Shown here in pieces: positions 51,151-60,012 of a stretch of DNA of 64,000 nt; within the stretch, counting starts at the first letter, position 1, and each line of letters opens with the position of its first letter. This stretch comes from Bradyrhizobium sp. CCBAU 051011 (GTDB lineage: Bacteria > Pseudomonadota > Alphaproteobacteria > Rhizobiales > Xanthobacteraceae), in assembly GCF_009930815.1 (NCBI RefSeq), contig NZ_CP022222.1, forward strand, positions 8,784,501 to 8,848,500, read 5' to 3'. The notes under the pieces were generated by a model. The model was not told the DNA's origin. It did no database searches and saw nothing but the letters and a program-made list of their open reading frames with translations. A program made the position numbers and the translations under genes.

Positions 51151-51929
51151 GTTGCTGCAGTCCCGACCTGCACGGGCTTCGTGGCTTCCGGATTGGGATA
51201 ATCCGAGCTCACGATGATGGGCAGGATCATCCAGCGCCCGTCATTGCTCTGCCATTCGTAAGCCGCGTCCGGATCAACCGGGTCGACGCCATGATGGATT
51301 CCAGGCGACATCACCAGCAGGTCGCCGGGCTTCATGTAGGGATCGACATACTCCTTTTCCGCTCCCGCCGCCGACCGCGCGAAGACGCCGCCCGCTGAAT
51401 AATCGCGGCCGAATTCGGATGCGGCAACGAGAGTCTGGATCTGGGCATGCTTGCCTACTGGGTCGATGTGTTCGGCCTGATATCCCCCGCCCCTCGGATA
51501 GTGGTGAATATTGACGCGCGCGATAAAGCGATCGGACGGGATATTGCCGAGAAACTCTGTTTCCGGGTAGCCCGCCAGAAAATTCTTCATCGCGAAAATG
51601 TCCGAGAAGAAGTCGAACTTGTCTTTATTGTGCGGATACCAGCCGTGATAGTAAAAGGCATGCATCTTCTGCTTGACGTGAGCCTTCGGATAGTTGTCGT
51701 GCAGCCGATGATAATCCGGACAGTCATCGTGCAGTGGATGCCAGCTTGCGTCTGACGTCATGCCGGTTTGAAACGCGGCATTCCGAAGCTCACGAATGCG
51801 GTCGGAATCATAGAAGGCCGTGACCACGAACGCTTCCGGCGCGTTGACGCGTTCCATGAACTCGCCCGCTCGCGAATAAACCAGCTCGTTGAAATCCTGT
51901 CGGGATATCTCTGTAACGCGTAGTGGCAT
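51147..51929 (-). CDS. 2-oxoglutarate/Fe(II) dioxygenase-like protein
   Basis: From the ATG at 51929, with AGGAAAG just before it, the product has 260 residues. It has a double-stranded beta-helix pattern with YQAEHIDPVGKHAQIQTLVA (the His-x-Asp iron ligands) and, near the C-terminus, LLVMSPGIHHGVDPV (the distal His) followed by an Arg/Trp-rich strand. This matches the 2OG-Fe(II) superfamily, which hydroxylates or oxidises sugars, amino acids and lipids. An oxygenase beside a GT2 and an FkbM enzyme in a glycan cluster suggests hydroxylation followed by methylation; this order is inference. Confidence 0.75.
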   Translation of the reverse strand: MPLRVTEISRQDFNELVYSRAGEFMERVNAPEAFVVTAFYDSDRIRELRNAAFQTGMTSDASWHPLHDDCPDYHRLHDNYPKAHVKQKMHAFYYHGWYPHNKDKFDFFSDIFAMKNFLAGYPETEFLGNIPSDRFIARVNIHHYPRGGGYQAEHIDPVGKHAQIQTLVAASEFGRDYSAGGVFARSAAGAEKEYVDPYMKPGDLLVMSPGIHHGVDPVDPDAAYEWQSNDGRWMILPIIVSSDYPNPEATKPVQVGTAAT

Positions 51930-51942
51930 TCTTTCCTGGTCC

Positions 51943-52971
51943 TCAACTGCGCTCTTGGCCGGCAACAAACCTTGAATGATGATGGGCGTCAACCGCGCCG
52001 GCTACGGAATGGGCTTGATCCAGCTTGCGGACCTTCGGCTCGGATTGGGCCGCCGGGGTCCGATGGACGCGACGGACCACCGCATAGGGACGACGCTTCG
52101 TCTCAGCCAATATGTTGGCAATGTAAATGCCGAAAATTCCGAGAATCAACGTGATCAGACCGCCAAGGAACCAAATGGAAACAATCTGCGAGGTGAAGCC
52201 GTCAACGCCGACCCCGGAGGCGAAATACCGGCCGACAAAGTAGACGATGACGAAGAGGGACAGGGCGAAGATCGAGATTCCGAGATACAGGATCAGGTAA
52301 AGCAACCTCGTCGAAGTGGTCGTCAGGAACTTGATCGCCATCTCTGTTCGCATGCGGAAGGAGTATGTGGACGGCGAATGATCATGCTTGCGGATCACCA
52401 CAGGCACCTGCCGGTAGCCGGCCAGCTGCATCAGATGGATCATCATGAATTCACGGTCGAGATGACGAACGAGCGCCCGAACATAGTCGCGCGTCATCAG
52501 GCGAGCCACCACGTTGTTCCGCGGAATCTTCTGATCGCTCAGTGCGTCGATCAGGGAAAAGAACAGTTCTCCCGCCACTCGATCGAACCAACCGCCTCGC
52601 CGGCTCTCCTGAACACCAAACACGACATCGCAATCGCCCTGCATCAAGCGTTCGTGAAATGGCGTCAGAAGCTCCGGCTCCTCCTCGAGATCGCTGTCGA
52701 TCAAAAACACGAGATCGCCAGTCGCATGAGCGAGACCAGTCATTAGCGCCTTGTGATGCCCAAAATTGCGCGCAAGATCAATCACCACCACCCGAGGATC
52801 CGCCTCATGCAGCGCAAGCGCACGAGCGAGACTGTCGTCCGGCGAACCGTCATTGACCATAACGAGTTCGATGTCGTCGGTAATGAACTCGGCCGCAGCC
52901 AACACACGACGGCAAAATTCGTCGATCGTCGATGCCGACTGGTACAGGGTCGTCACGATTGACAGTCTCAC
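51943..52971 (-). CDS. GT2 glycosyltransferase with C-terminal membrane helices (ArnC/DPM1-like)
   Basis: A 342-residue protein. The GT-A domain has MRLSIVTTLYQSASTIDEFC, ELVMVNDGSPDDSL, ARNFGHHKALMTGLAHATGD and VFLIDSDLEEEPELL (Asp-x-Asp), all typical of ArnC/GtrB/DPM1-type enzymes that load a sugar onto undecaprenyl phosphate. Two hydrophobic hairpin segments near the C-terminus (LILYLGISIFALSLFVIVYF and IWFLGGLITLILGIFGIYIA) anchor it. The start is GTG. The first gene of the four-gene operon; the loaded lipid could serve the GT-C-like protein at 42660. Confidence 0.9.
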   Translation of the reverse strand: MRLSIVTTLYQSASTIDEFCRRVLAAAEFITDDIELVMVNDGSPDDSLARALALHEADPRVVVIDLARNFGHHKALMTGLAHATGDLVFLIDSDLEEEPELLTPFHERLMQGDCDVVFGVQESRRGGWFDRVAGELFFSLIDALSDQKIPRNNVVARLMTRDYVRALVRHLDREFMMIHLMQLAGYRQVPVVIRKHDHSPSTYSFRMRTEMAIKFLTTTSTRLLYLILYLGISIFALSLFVIVYFVGRYFASGVGVDGFTSQIVSIWFLGGLITLILGIFGIYIANILAETKRRPYAVVRRVHRTPAAQSEPKVRKLDQAHSVAGAVDAHHHSRFVAGQERS

Positions 52972-53291
52972 GCAGCGTCCTCGTCAGATATCGCGAGCGG
53001 TGGGATTTCGTCGCAACTCACGGACCACGTGATGAAAAGCCGGTCTTTTGCGCGTCCGCCTTGCCATGGATTGGGAAGCAGGCGGCCGCGCAAACAAACG
53101 GATGCCTGATGCGTCTGTCCCACAATCAGTTTAGGCGACTTGGGTTAGTTGAATCAAGCGTCGTCAGCAATCGGCCTTGGGCGTCCAAGCCCGCGCACGC
53201 ACGTGCAAAGGAGTGTTCCGAGATAGTTGTCGACAGGCAACAGCAACGCACGGAACTGATCCGGATCGGGAACCGTCCCTCACTATACTGG
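52972..53291. other. Intergenic stretch, divergence-free spacer
   Basis: About 320 bases between the start of the GT2 gene and the 3' end of the protease gene, both on the - strand. It must hold the promoter of the four-gene operon. No clear motif was seen. Confidence 0.4.
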
Positions 53292-56200
53292 CTAGTGAAA
53301 GATGAAGCCGTTGGCATGTATAGCGACTATTTCGGCTTTCGCCGGCAGTGCATCGGGACCGCTCAATACGTCGATCTGGCTAATCCAATGAACCGCGCCT
53401 TGCTCGCTTTGGGTGTCTTGAAACAGCTTAATCAGTTCGCTGTCAAGCGCCGGAAACTCGTTGAGCAACATCGTGCCCCGGTCAGCCGCAATCAACCCGG
53501 CGCTCAAGTTTGACCCAAATAGGAAGGTATCGTTTCCTACAACAGTGCCCGCATTTTCTTGCAACGCAAAGGCTAAATTCAGAGCGCTTGTACCGGTCGC
53601 AACAAGTGGCGCGGAATGAACGCCAACAACACTGTCGCCATTCAAGTCTTGCTGGAAGTTGGTCTCGGCCGATTGCAGCACCGAGCTCGATCCCGACATC
53701 GCGGGAATGTATGAAACGAACTTGCCGCTGCTGTCGGTGGTCCAGAGCGTGTATTGATCAGCACCATTCGCCTTCCAAACGACCTGATAGCCGCCCGAGA
53801 TTTGTTCTGCCGCTATCGGTGCCCAGCCCGAGATCTGTCCCGCAACAACCGCCGCGCCTAAATACTGCAACTGCGGACCTACGCCGGAATTGTAGAGATA
53901 ATAGTTGCTTCCAACCTGGGTCAGGCTGGTCGAACCGGACGACTCGATCACGACGGTGGGGATTCCGATCAGGCCATCGCCATTCAGATCTTGCTGGAAG
54001 GTGGTCTCCGCGGATTCCAACACCAAACTGGATCCCGGCATCGCGGGAATGTATGAAACGAACTTGCCGCTGCTGTCGGTGGTCCAGAGCGTGTACTGAT
54101 CGGCACCATTCGCCTTCCAAACGACCTGATAGCCGCCCGAGATTTGTTCTGCCGCTATCGGTGCCCAGCCCGAGATCTGTCCCGCAACAACCGCCGCGCC
54201 TAAATACTGCAACTGCGGACCTACGCCGGAATTGTAGAGATAATAGTTGCTTCCAACCTGGGTCAGGCTGGTCGAACCGGATGACTCGATCACGACGGTG
54301 GGGATTCCGATCAGGCCGTCGCCATTCAGATCTTGCTGGAAGGTGGTCTCGGCCGATTCCAGCACCGAGCTCGATCCCGACATCGCGGGAATGTATGAAA
54401 CGAACTTGCCGCTGCTGTCGGTGGTCCAGAGCGTGTATTGATCGGCACCATTCGCCTTCCAAACGACCTGATAGCCGCCCGAGATTTGTTCTGCCGCTAT
54501 CGGTGCCCAGCCCGAGATCTGTCCCGCAACAACCGGCGCGCCCAAATACTGCAACTGCGGGCCTACGCCCGAATTGTAGAGATAGTAATTGTTCGCAACC
54601 TGGGTCAGGCTGGTCGAGCCGAACGACTCAATCACGGCGGTGCGAATTCCGAGCAGGCCATCACCGTTCAGATCTTGCTGGAAGGTGGTCTCGGCGCTTT
54701 CCAACACCAAACTGGATCCCGGCATCGCCGGAATGTAGGACACGAACTTGCCGCTGCTGTCGGTGGTCCAGAGCGTGTATTGATCGGCGCCATTGGCCTT
54801 CCAGACGACTTGGTAGCCGCCCGAGATTTGTTCCGCCGCGATCGGTGACCAGCCCGAGATCTGCCCCGTCACAACCGGCGCGCCCAAATACTGCAACTGC
54901 GGACCTACGCCCGAATTGTAGAGATAGTAGTTGCTGCCGACCTGGGTCAGGTTGGTCGACCCGAACGACTCGATCACCACCGGCGTCGAATAGACGCCTA
55001 TCAGTTCGGAAAGGGTGATCGCGATATTCCCTGTTAGGTCGATCGCGAAGTCAGCGGCGCCGTCCCCGTTGGTATCGCCTTGCAACGTGGTGATGCCGGT
55101 GGCGCTGTTGTAGAAGTAATTGAGTTCGCCGGCCGCGCCGTCGAAAGCCGCGGTCCCGAGGAACTTGAATTGATCGTAGCTGCCGGTGCTGCTGATCGCA
55201 TCGTATCCACTGAGGTCGATGTGGTCCGCTCCGGATTCGAAATCGGTGATGCGGTCGTGCAGCCCGCTGGTGGCCAAGCTTTCGCCGAGCAGGAATACGA
55301 ACGTGTCGCCGCTCGCGCCGCCGGTCATCGTGTCGACGCCGATGCCGCCGATCAGCTTGTCGTTACCGGCGCCGCCAATCAGCGTATCGCTGCCGCCTCC
55401 GCCCGACAGCGTGCAGCCGGTGTCGCTCGCGGTCAGCTTGTCGTTGCCGCTGCCGCCAATCGCCTTCTCGATGGTCGCGTTGAGCGCGATCCCGATGTTG
55501 TTGACGAGGCCGCCGACCGAGGAAAAGGCGCCCGAATGCAGGTCGATGGTCTGCGCCGCCGAATAGCCGGAGCAATCGAGCGTGTCGTTGCCGCCGCTGT
55601 CGTAGATCGTCAGCGCCGGCGCCGAGCTGTAGGCAGAGAAGTTGAACACCGCGCCAGCGTTGCTGTTGAAGCCATAGACGGTATCGCCGGTCCTGGTGGT
55701 GGTCGCCGCCCCGTAGATCGAAGCCATCGCGTAGATGTCGGCCATTTGCGGCGTGACGACGTAGCGGTACGAACTCCCGGAATAATTCGGCTCCGAGAAA
55801 TACGACATGATCGAATATTGCCAGGTGTCGTTGGCGTAGGTCGCGTTGGTCGCATACGACGCGCTGCCATTGTACGGCCCCTGATGGCCAAGCCCGAGCG
55901 CGTGCCCGACTTCGTGGATGTATGTCTGATAGGCATAGCTGTCGATGCCGGTCTTGCCGTCGTTGGCGCCGCCGTCGGTGGTGACCCAGTCGGAGCTGAT
56001 CACGATATTCATGGAGGTGATCGCGCCCGAGCCATTCCAGGTCCCGCTCGCATAAGCCTGCATCGTACCGGAATTGCTGAACGTGATGTTCGCCGCGCCG
56101 GTCGTCTGGACGAACGTGACGTTGGCGACCTCGGACCACGCCTGCAGCGCCGACTGGGCCAGAAACTTCTCGGCCGAGTTCAGTGCACTGAAATTGTAGG

Positions 56201-56474
56201 TGATGGTGCTGGAGGCCCAGTGATGAGCGATCGTGCTGTTGTATTGCCAGAAGCCGTTGACGAGGTAGTCGGCCAGCGTCGCGATTGAGGCCACCGGTTT
56301 CGCTGCGCTCGTTACGACCGTGGTTACGGTTTCGGCCGCGACGGGGAACTGGTCGCCGTCATCGATCACGAGCGTGTCGTGTACCGGCTCGTGCGGCGGG
56401 ATGGACGCGTCGCTGCCGGCGTCCGGCGCCGCAAAGGTCCAGACGTCATCGAACGGAGAAAGGTTCTTCTTCAT
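53292..56474 (-). CDS. Serralysin-type (M10) secreted metalloprotease with RTX and four 114-residue repeats
   Basis: From the ATG at 56474 (MKKNLSPFDDVWTFAAPDAG) the product has about 1,060 residues; a Met seven codons upstream is an alternative. The protease domain has YIHEVGHALGLGHQGP (zinc motif, first His at about 187) and the Met-turn in QYSIMSYFSEPN. It is followed by RTX-like calcium motifs (GGSGNDKLTASDTG, GGGGSDTLIGGAGNDKLIGG) and then four 114-residue repeats rich in Trp/Tyr that end DLNGDGLIG (calcium loop), of the type seen in tryptophan-rich secreted domains. No N-terminal signal peptide; the RTX part predicts export by a type I system, not present in the window. Confidence 0.9.
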   Translation of the reverse strand: MKKNLSPFDDVWTFAAPDAGSDASIPPHEPVHDTLVIDDGDQFPVAAETVTTVVTSAAKPVASIATLADYLVNGFWQYNSTIAHHWASSTITYNFSALNSAEKFLAQSALQAWSEVANVTFVQTTGAANITFSNSGTMQAYASGTWNGSGAITSMNIVISSDWVTTDGGANDGKTGIDSYAYQTYIHEVGHALGLGHQGPYNGSASYATNATYANDTWQYSIMSYFSEPNYSGSSYRYVVTPQMADIYAMASIYGAATTTRTGDTVYGFNSNAGAVFNFSAYSSAPALTIYDSGGNDTLDCSGYSAAQTIDLHSGAFSSVGGLVNNIGIALNATIEKAIGGSGNDKLTASDTGCTLSGGGGSDTLIGGAGNDKLIGGIGVDTMTGGASGDTFVFLLGESLATSGLHDRITDFESGADHIDLSGYDAISSTGSYDQFKFLGTAAFDGAAGELNYFYNSATGITTLQGDTNGDGAADFAIDLTGNIAITLSELIGVYSTPVVIESFGSTNLTQVGSNYYLYNSGVGPQLQYLGAPVVTGQISGWSPIAAEQISGGYQVVWKANGADQYTLWTTDSSGKFVSYIPAMPGSSLVLESAETTFQQDLNGDGLLGIRTAVIESFGSTSLTQVANNYYLYNSGVGPQLQYLGAPVVAGQISGWAPIAAEQISGGYQVVWKANGADQYTLWTTDSSGKFVSYIPAMSGSSSVLESAETTFQQDLNGDGLIGIPTVVIESSGSTSLTQVGSNYYLYNSGVGPQLQYLGAAVVAGQISGWAPIAAEQISGGYQVVWKANGADQYTLWTTDSSGKFVSYIPAMPGSSLVLESAETTFQQDLNGDGLIGIPTVVIESSGSTSLTQVGSNYYLYNSGVGPQLQYLGAAVVAGQISGWAPIAAEQISGGYQVVWKANGADQYTLWTTDSSGKFVSYIPAMSGSSSVLQSAETNFQQDLNGDSVVGVHSAPLVATGTSALNLAFALQENAGTVVGNDTFLFGSNLSAGLIAADRGTMLLNEFPALDSELIKLFQDTQSEQGAVHWISQIDVLSGPDALPAKAEIVAIHANGFIFH
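53613..54980 (-). repeat. Four tandem 342-bp repeats in the protease gene
   Basis: Units at 54980-54639, 54638-54297, 54296-53955 and 53954-53613, each exactly 342 bp (114 codons). They are near-identical in DNA, including third positions, over most of their length; differences cluster in a few places, such as PMPGSSLVLES against MSGSSSVLES. The last copy has a changed end (DLNGDSVVG). The identity suggests recent duplication or ongoing gene conversion. Confidence 0.92.
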
Positions 56475-56802
56475 CGAAAAGCCCGTCGGCAGCATGAAAA
56501 TTGCAAAAGCACACGGGACGCTAGAATCGCTTCGTTAATGCTTGTTTACCAGCAGCCTGTCGCACGCGCTTCAATTTCAACGCATTGCAGCGAAAAGCAA
56601 AAAATCTTCGGTATTACCCCGTAGTTTTGCGGAGGTAGGATTCGCTTCGCCGCGCAGGCGGGCTTCCGGCCTGGACCTGCCGCCACACCGTCCCTCAGGC
56701 CCGGCCTCCAACAAGCTGTTGGAAATCATCGCCAGATTTGTTTAAGTCAGGCCGGGCTGCCTCCTTCCCATCCGCGAAAATCCAAAAAAATAAGGTTTCT
56801 CA
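56475..56802. other. Intergenic divergent promoter region
   Basis: About 330 bases between the divergent protease and CoA-transferase genes; it should hold both promoters. The part from 56500 to 56640 is less GC-rich. No known binding site was recognised. Confidence 0.4.
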
Positions 56803-57993
56803 ATGCCTTTCCCACGCGCTTCGCAGGCCCTTTCCCGCTTCACCGTGCTCGACCTCACCCGCGTTCGCTCTGGGCCCACTTGCGTGCGGCAGCTGGCGGA
56901 CTGGGGCGCCAATGTCATCAAGATCGACGCGCTGCTGGAAGATGGCGGCGAGCAGCCGGGCGGCCCGCGCCAAGGCTCGGATTTCCAGAATTTGCACCGC
57001 AACAAGCGGGCCATGACGCTGAATTTGAAGGACCCCAAGGGCCTGGACGTGTTCAAGCGCCTCGCGGAGCAGGCCGACGTGGTGGTCGAGAACTTCCGTC
57101 CCGACGTGAAGGCCAAGCTCGGCATCGACTATGAGAGCCTACGCCGGATCAATCCGCGCCTCGTCTATGGCAGCATCTCCGGCTTCGGCCAGGACGGCCC
57201 CTACCACAAGCGACCGGGCTTCGATCAGATCGCGCAGGGCATGGGCGGGCTGATGTCGATCACCGGCGCGCCCGGCGAAGGCCCGATGCGGGTCGGCATC
57301 CCCGTCGCCGACCTCACCGCCGGGCTGTTCTGCGCGCTTGGCATCCTGACCGCGCTGCTGGAGCGCGACGTCTCCGGCGAGGGCCAGTGGGTGCAGACCT
57401 CGCTGCTGCAGGCGCAGATCTTCATGCTGGATTTCCAGGCCTCGCGCTGGCTGATGGAAAAGGACGTCGCCAGGCAGGCCGGCAACAACCACCCGACCTC
57501 GATCCCGACTGGCGTCTTCAAGACCTCCGACGGCTATATCAATATCGCCACCACAGGCGGGCGGATCTGGGAACGCTGCGCGCAGGCGATCGGCGCGCCC
57601 GAATTGATCACCAATCCCCATTACGCCACCGCGCCGGCGCGCTCGAAGAACCGCGATGCGCTCAATGCCGCGATCGGCAAGCTCACCGAAAAGAAGTCGA
57701 CGGAAACCTGGGTCAAGGAATTGAACGAGGCCGGCGTGCCCTGCGGCCCGATCTATTCGATTGACCAGATGTTCGAGGACGCGCAGGTCAAGCACCTCGG
57801 CATCGCCCAGCACGTGCCGAACGACGAGAACCGCCACATCCAGCTCGTCGGCCAGCCGGTGTCGCTGTCGCGCACGCCAAGCAGCATGGCCGCGCGGCCG
57901 CCGGAATTCGGCGAACAGACCGAAGAGGTGCTGGCCGAGTTCGGCTTCGGCAAGGAAGAGATTTCGGAATTGCGCCAGCGCAGGGTGGTGTGA
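56803..57993 (+). CDS. Class III CoA-transferase (CaiB/BaiF family)
   Basis: A 396-residue protein of the family III CoA-transferases: VLDLTRVRSGPTCVRQLADW with the Arg near the start, the NLHRNKRAMTLNLKDPKGLD block, VVVENFRPDVKAKLGIDYES, ISGFGQDGPYHKRPGFDQIA, and the conserved Asp in VGIPVADLTAGLFCALGILT. They move CoA between carboxylic acids through an aspartyl-CoA intermediate, in the cytosol. The donor and acceptor are unknown. The length is normal, ATG start. It is not part of the polysaccharide pathway and marks a return to core-like DNA of normal high GC. Confidence 0.92.
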   Translation: MPFPRASQALSRFTVLDLTRVRSGPTCVRQLADWGANVIKIDALLEDGGEQPGGPRQGSDFQNLHRNKRAMTLNLKDPKGLDVFKRLAEQADVVVENFRPDVKAKLGIDYESLRRINPRLVYGSISGFGQDGPYHKRPGFDQIAQGMGGLMSITGAPGEGPMRVGIPVADLTAGLFCALGILTALLERDVSGEGQWVQTSLLQAQIFMLDFQASRWLMEKDVARQAGNNHPTSIPTGVFKTSDGYINIATTGGRIWERCAQAIGAPELITNPHYATAPARSKNRDALNAAIGKLTEKKSTETWVKELNEAGVPCGPIYSIDQMFEDAQVKHLGIAQHVPNDENRHIQLVGQPVSLSRTPSSMAARPPEFGEQTEEVLAEFGFGKEEISELRQRRVV

Positions 57994-58670
57994 GAAACGC
58001 ACCCGTCTTTAGGCGGCGACGCGGCAGGTTCGCGAACAAAAGCCCGGAAACAATGCCGGGCTCTGGCCGCAAGCGTCGTCCCCGCCGATTTGTAATTGAC
58101 TGACCGTCTGGATGTTGTCGGCGATATGCGAGCCGCAAAGTCGATGATCGAGTTGGCGAGCTGGTTAGGTCGCGGGGGCGTTTGGGTGAATCGTCATCGT
58201 TTCTTCCTTCTCATCGCACGTAATCAACCCTGACGCTGTCATCATACGTCAAAACGCCAAGGGCCACCCATCCGGCAAAAATACCGAAAATGATAAGAGC
58301 TACTTTGATCCAGTATGCCATTGCCGCAATATGCGCCCCGAATCCCCTGTTTTCCAGTGTGGAAGCCACAATCAAACTGACGCAGTAGCCGCGGGTACCA
58401 CAGCCGACAAATCGACGAGTGCCGGACGCTGGTCAAAGCGGACGACGCAATAAGCCATCGAATGGAAGCTAGTATTACCAATCCGGCGGATCTACCGCAG
58501 GGTATTGCGAGCGCGTGCTCCACGCAATTGCTCACATGAGCGCGCAGCGTCCGGCCGCGGTCTCGGCGTCGCGCTTCAGCGCGCTGTCCGTGCCGGCGAA
58601 ATGGTTCGGCGGCTGACATGTCGCCGCGATTGGCTACACTGCCCCATCATTTTCCCGTGAAAGGCATTCC
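57994..58670. other. Intergenic stretch with a possible tiny membrane ORF
   Basis: About 680 bases. The only candidate is a small - strand frame at 58211-58321 described separately. The last 60 bases before the dehydroquinase gene carry a GAAAGG site for it. Confidence 0.45.
58211..58321 (-). CDS. Possible 36-residue single-helix membrane peptide
   Basis: From the ATG at 58321 the reverse strand encodes MAYWIKVALIIFGIFAGWVA plus a polar tail DDSVRVDYVR and TGA; a GTG 16 codons further up would add a charged start. One clear transmembrane helix with a charged C-terminus is the usual form of bacterial small membrane proteins, but there is no strong ribosome binding site. Very tentative. Confidence 0.25.
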   Translation of the reverse strand: MAYWIKVALIIFGIFAGWVALGVLTYDDSVRVDYVR

Positions 58671-59147
58671 ATGCGCATCATGATCCTCAATGGCCCGAAC
58701 CTCAACATGCTCGGCATCCGCGAGCCGCACATCTACGGCTCGACCACGCTTCCCGCCATCAAGGCCTCCTGCGAGGAGTTCGCCGCCTTTGCCGGCGCGG
58801 AGCTGGCGTTTCACCAGTCCAACCACGAGGGCGTGCTGGTCGACCTGATCCAATCGGCGCGGACCTCGGCGGATGCCCTCATCATCAACCCCGCCGCCTA
58901 CTCCTTCACCTCGATTGCGATGTTCGATGCCATGAAGATCTTCGAGGGGCCGATCTACGAGGTGCACATCTCCAATATCCACGCCCGCGACGAGCTGCAC
59001 CGCCACTCCAAGCTCTCTGCCGCGGTCAAGGGCGTGATCGCCGGCCTCGGCCCCTACGGCTATATCGTGGCCATGCAGGCCGCGCTGCAGGGCGCCGGCA
59101 GGCTGCCCGCGGCGCTCCCGGCTGCCCTGCGCGTCGGCCCGAAGTAA
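58671..59147 (+). CDS. aroQ: Type II 3-dehydroquinate dehydratase (AroQ family), divergent
   Basis: A 158-residue flavodoxin-like enzyme that dehydrates 3-dehydroquinate. It has MILNGPNLNMLGIREPHIYG (with Arg and Tyr of the active-site lid), FHQSNHEGVLVDLIQ, EVHISNIHARDELHRHSKLS (catalytic His and Arg) and GVIAGLGPYGYIVAMQA. The motif normally NPGAYTHTS is NPAAYSFTS here, so the usual His is Phe. This fits a second, diverged copy rather than the main shikimate enzyme, perhaps in quinate use. It starts with ATG after a GAAAGG site and is 11 bp from the next gene. Confidence 0.85.
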   Translation: MRIMILNGPNLNMLGIREPHIYGSTTLPAIKASCEEFAAFAGAELAFHQSNHEGVLVDLIQSARTSADALIINPAAYSFTSIAMFDAMKIFEGPIYEVHISNIHARDELHRHSKLSAAVKGVIAGLGPYGYIVAMQAALQGAGRLPAALPAALRVGPK

Positions 59148-59158
59148 GGAATTCCGCC

Positions 59159-59818
59159 ATGCAGGGAGCCGGCTATCTCGCCATCTGGAGCGATCTGACG
59201 CCGCAGGACGAAACCGACTGGGCGCACTGGATCACGCGCGAACATGCCGCCGAGCGCGTCGGCATCAACGGTTTTCTGGCCTGCCGCATCTTTCGCGCGC
59301 TGGGCGTCGCGGTGAACCGCTACTTCATCCTTTACGAGCTCGAGGATGAGCGCGTCGTCGGCGGGCCGGATTATCTGGCCCGGCTGAACGCACCGACACC
59401 ATGGTCGCAAGCCATCATGCCCCGGCTCGGCAATTTCGCGCGCGGCGGCGGCCGCGTTGCGGCCTCGGCCGGCATCGGCCAGGGCGGCATCGTCGCTCCG
59501 CTGCGCCTAGATGGGGCGCCATCCTGGGATGCTGCTCCGCTTGTCGCCGAGATCGCGCGTCTCGACCGCATTGTCGCCGCGCGCTTGCTGCTCACCGACA
59601 TCGCACAGACATCGATCAAGACTCGCGAAAAGGGCATGCGGGCCAATGACAGCTCCTTTGCTGCCTTGCTGCTGATTGAGGGACTGGACGAAGCCGCAGT
59701 CCGCGATGCCCTCGCTCACCTGCGCAAGACGCTTCCCGCTGAGGATCACGGAGCGATCGACGACCTGCCGCTTTACCGGATCGCCTTCAGCCTGCCGAAG
59801 CGGCTCCTGCCGGGCTGA
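59159..59818 (+). CDS. Hypothetical protein, probable tandem ferredoxin-like (dimeric alpha-beta barrel) fold
   Basis: A 219-residue protein in one operon with the AroQ-like gene. The two halves look alike in outline: a strand, an HWITREHAAERVGINGFLAC-type helix-strand, and FILYELED in the first half, with a matching FAALLLIEGLDEAAVRDALA near the C-terminus. This suggests two ferredoxin-like (EthD/NIPSNAP-like) domains in one chain. Such proteins bind small aromatic or hydroxylated molecules. Function unknown; a role beside a dehydroquinase and a CoA-transferase in acid catabolism is only a guess. Confidence 0.6.
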   Translation: MQGAGYLAIWSDLTPQDETDWAHWITREHAAERVGINGFLACRIFRALGVAVNRYFILYELEDERVVGGPDYLARLNAPTPWSQAIMPRLGNFARGGGRVAASAGIGQGGIVAPLRLDGAPSWDAAPLVAEIARLDRIVAARLLLTDIAQTSIKTREKGMRANDSSFAALLLIEGLDEAAVRDALAHLRKTLPAEDHGAIDDLPLYRIAFSLPKRLLPG

Positions 59819-60012
59819 GGCAACTGATGTACATCGACACATAGCAGGTAGCTCTGTCATTCTAGAGCGCGACGACGTCGCGAACCCAGAACTATCTTAC
59901 CTCCTACGCCGCGTGATCTTTCTCATAGTAGTTGTAAATAGCTAGATCTACTTCGTGTTCGGACATGCGCGCCGCTATTGTCTTGCCCTCATTCACTAGC
60001 GAAAATACGGAT

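Noticed and set aside
53510..55018. 502-residue + strand frame over the protease repeats
   Set aside because: Antisense of the repeats in the serralysin gene; its own repeats (Arg/Pro/Ser-rich) only mirror the DNA repeats.
55080..56288. 402-residue + strand frame opposite the protease domain
   Set aside because: The - strand has the zinc and Met-turn motifs; the + strand product is a Val/Arg-rich shadow.
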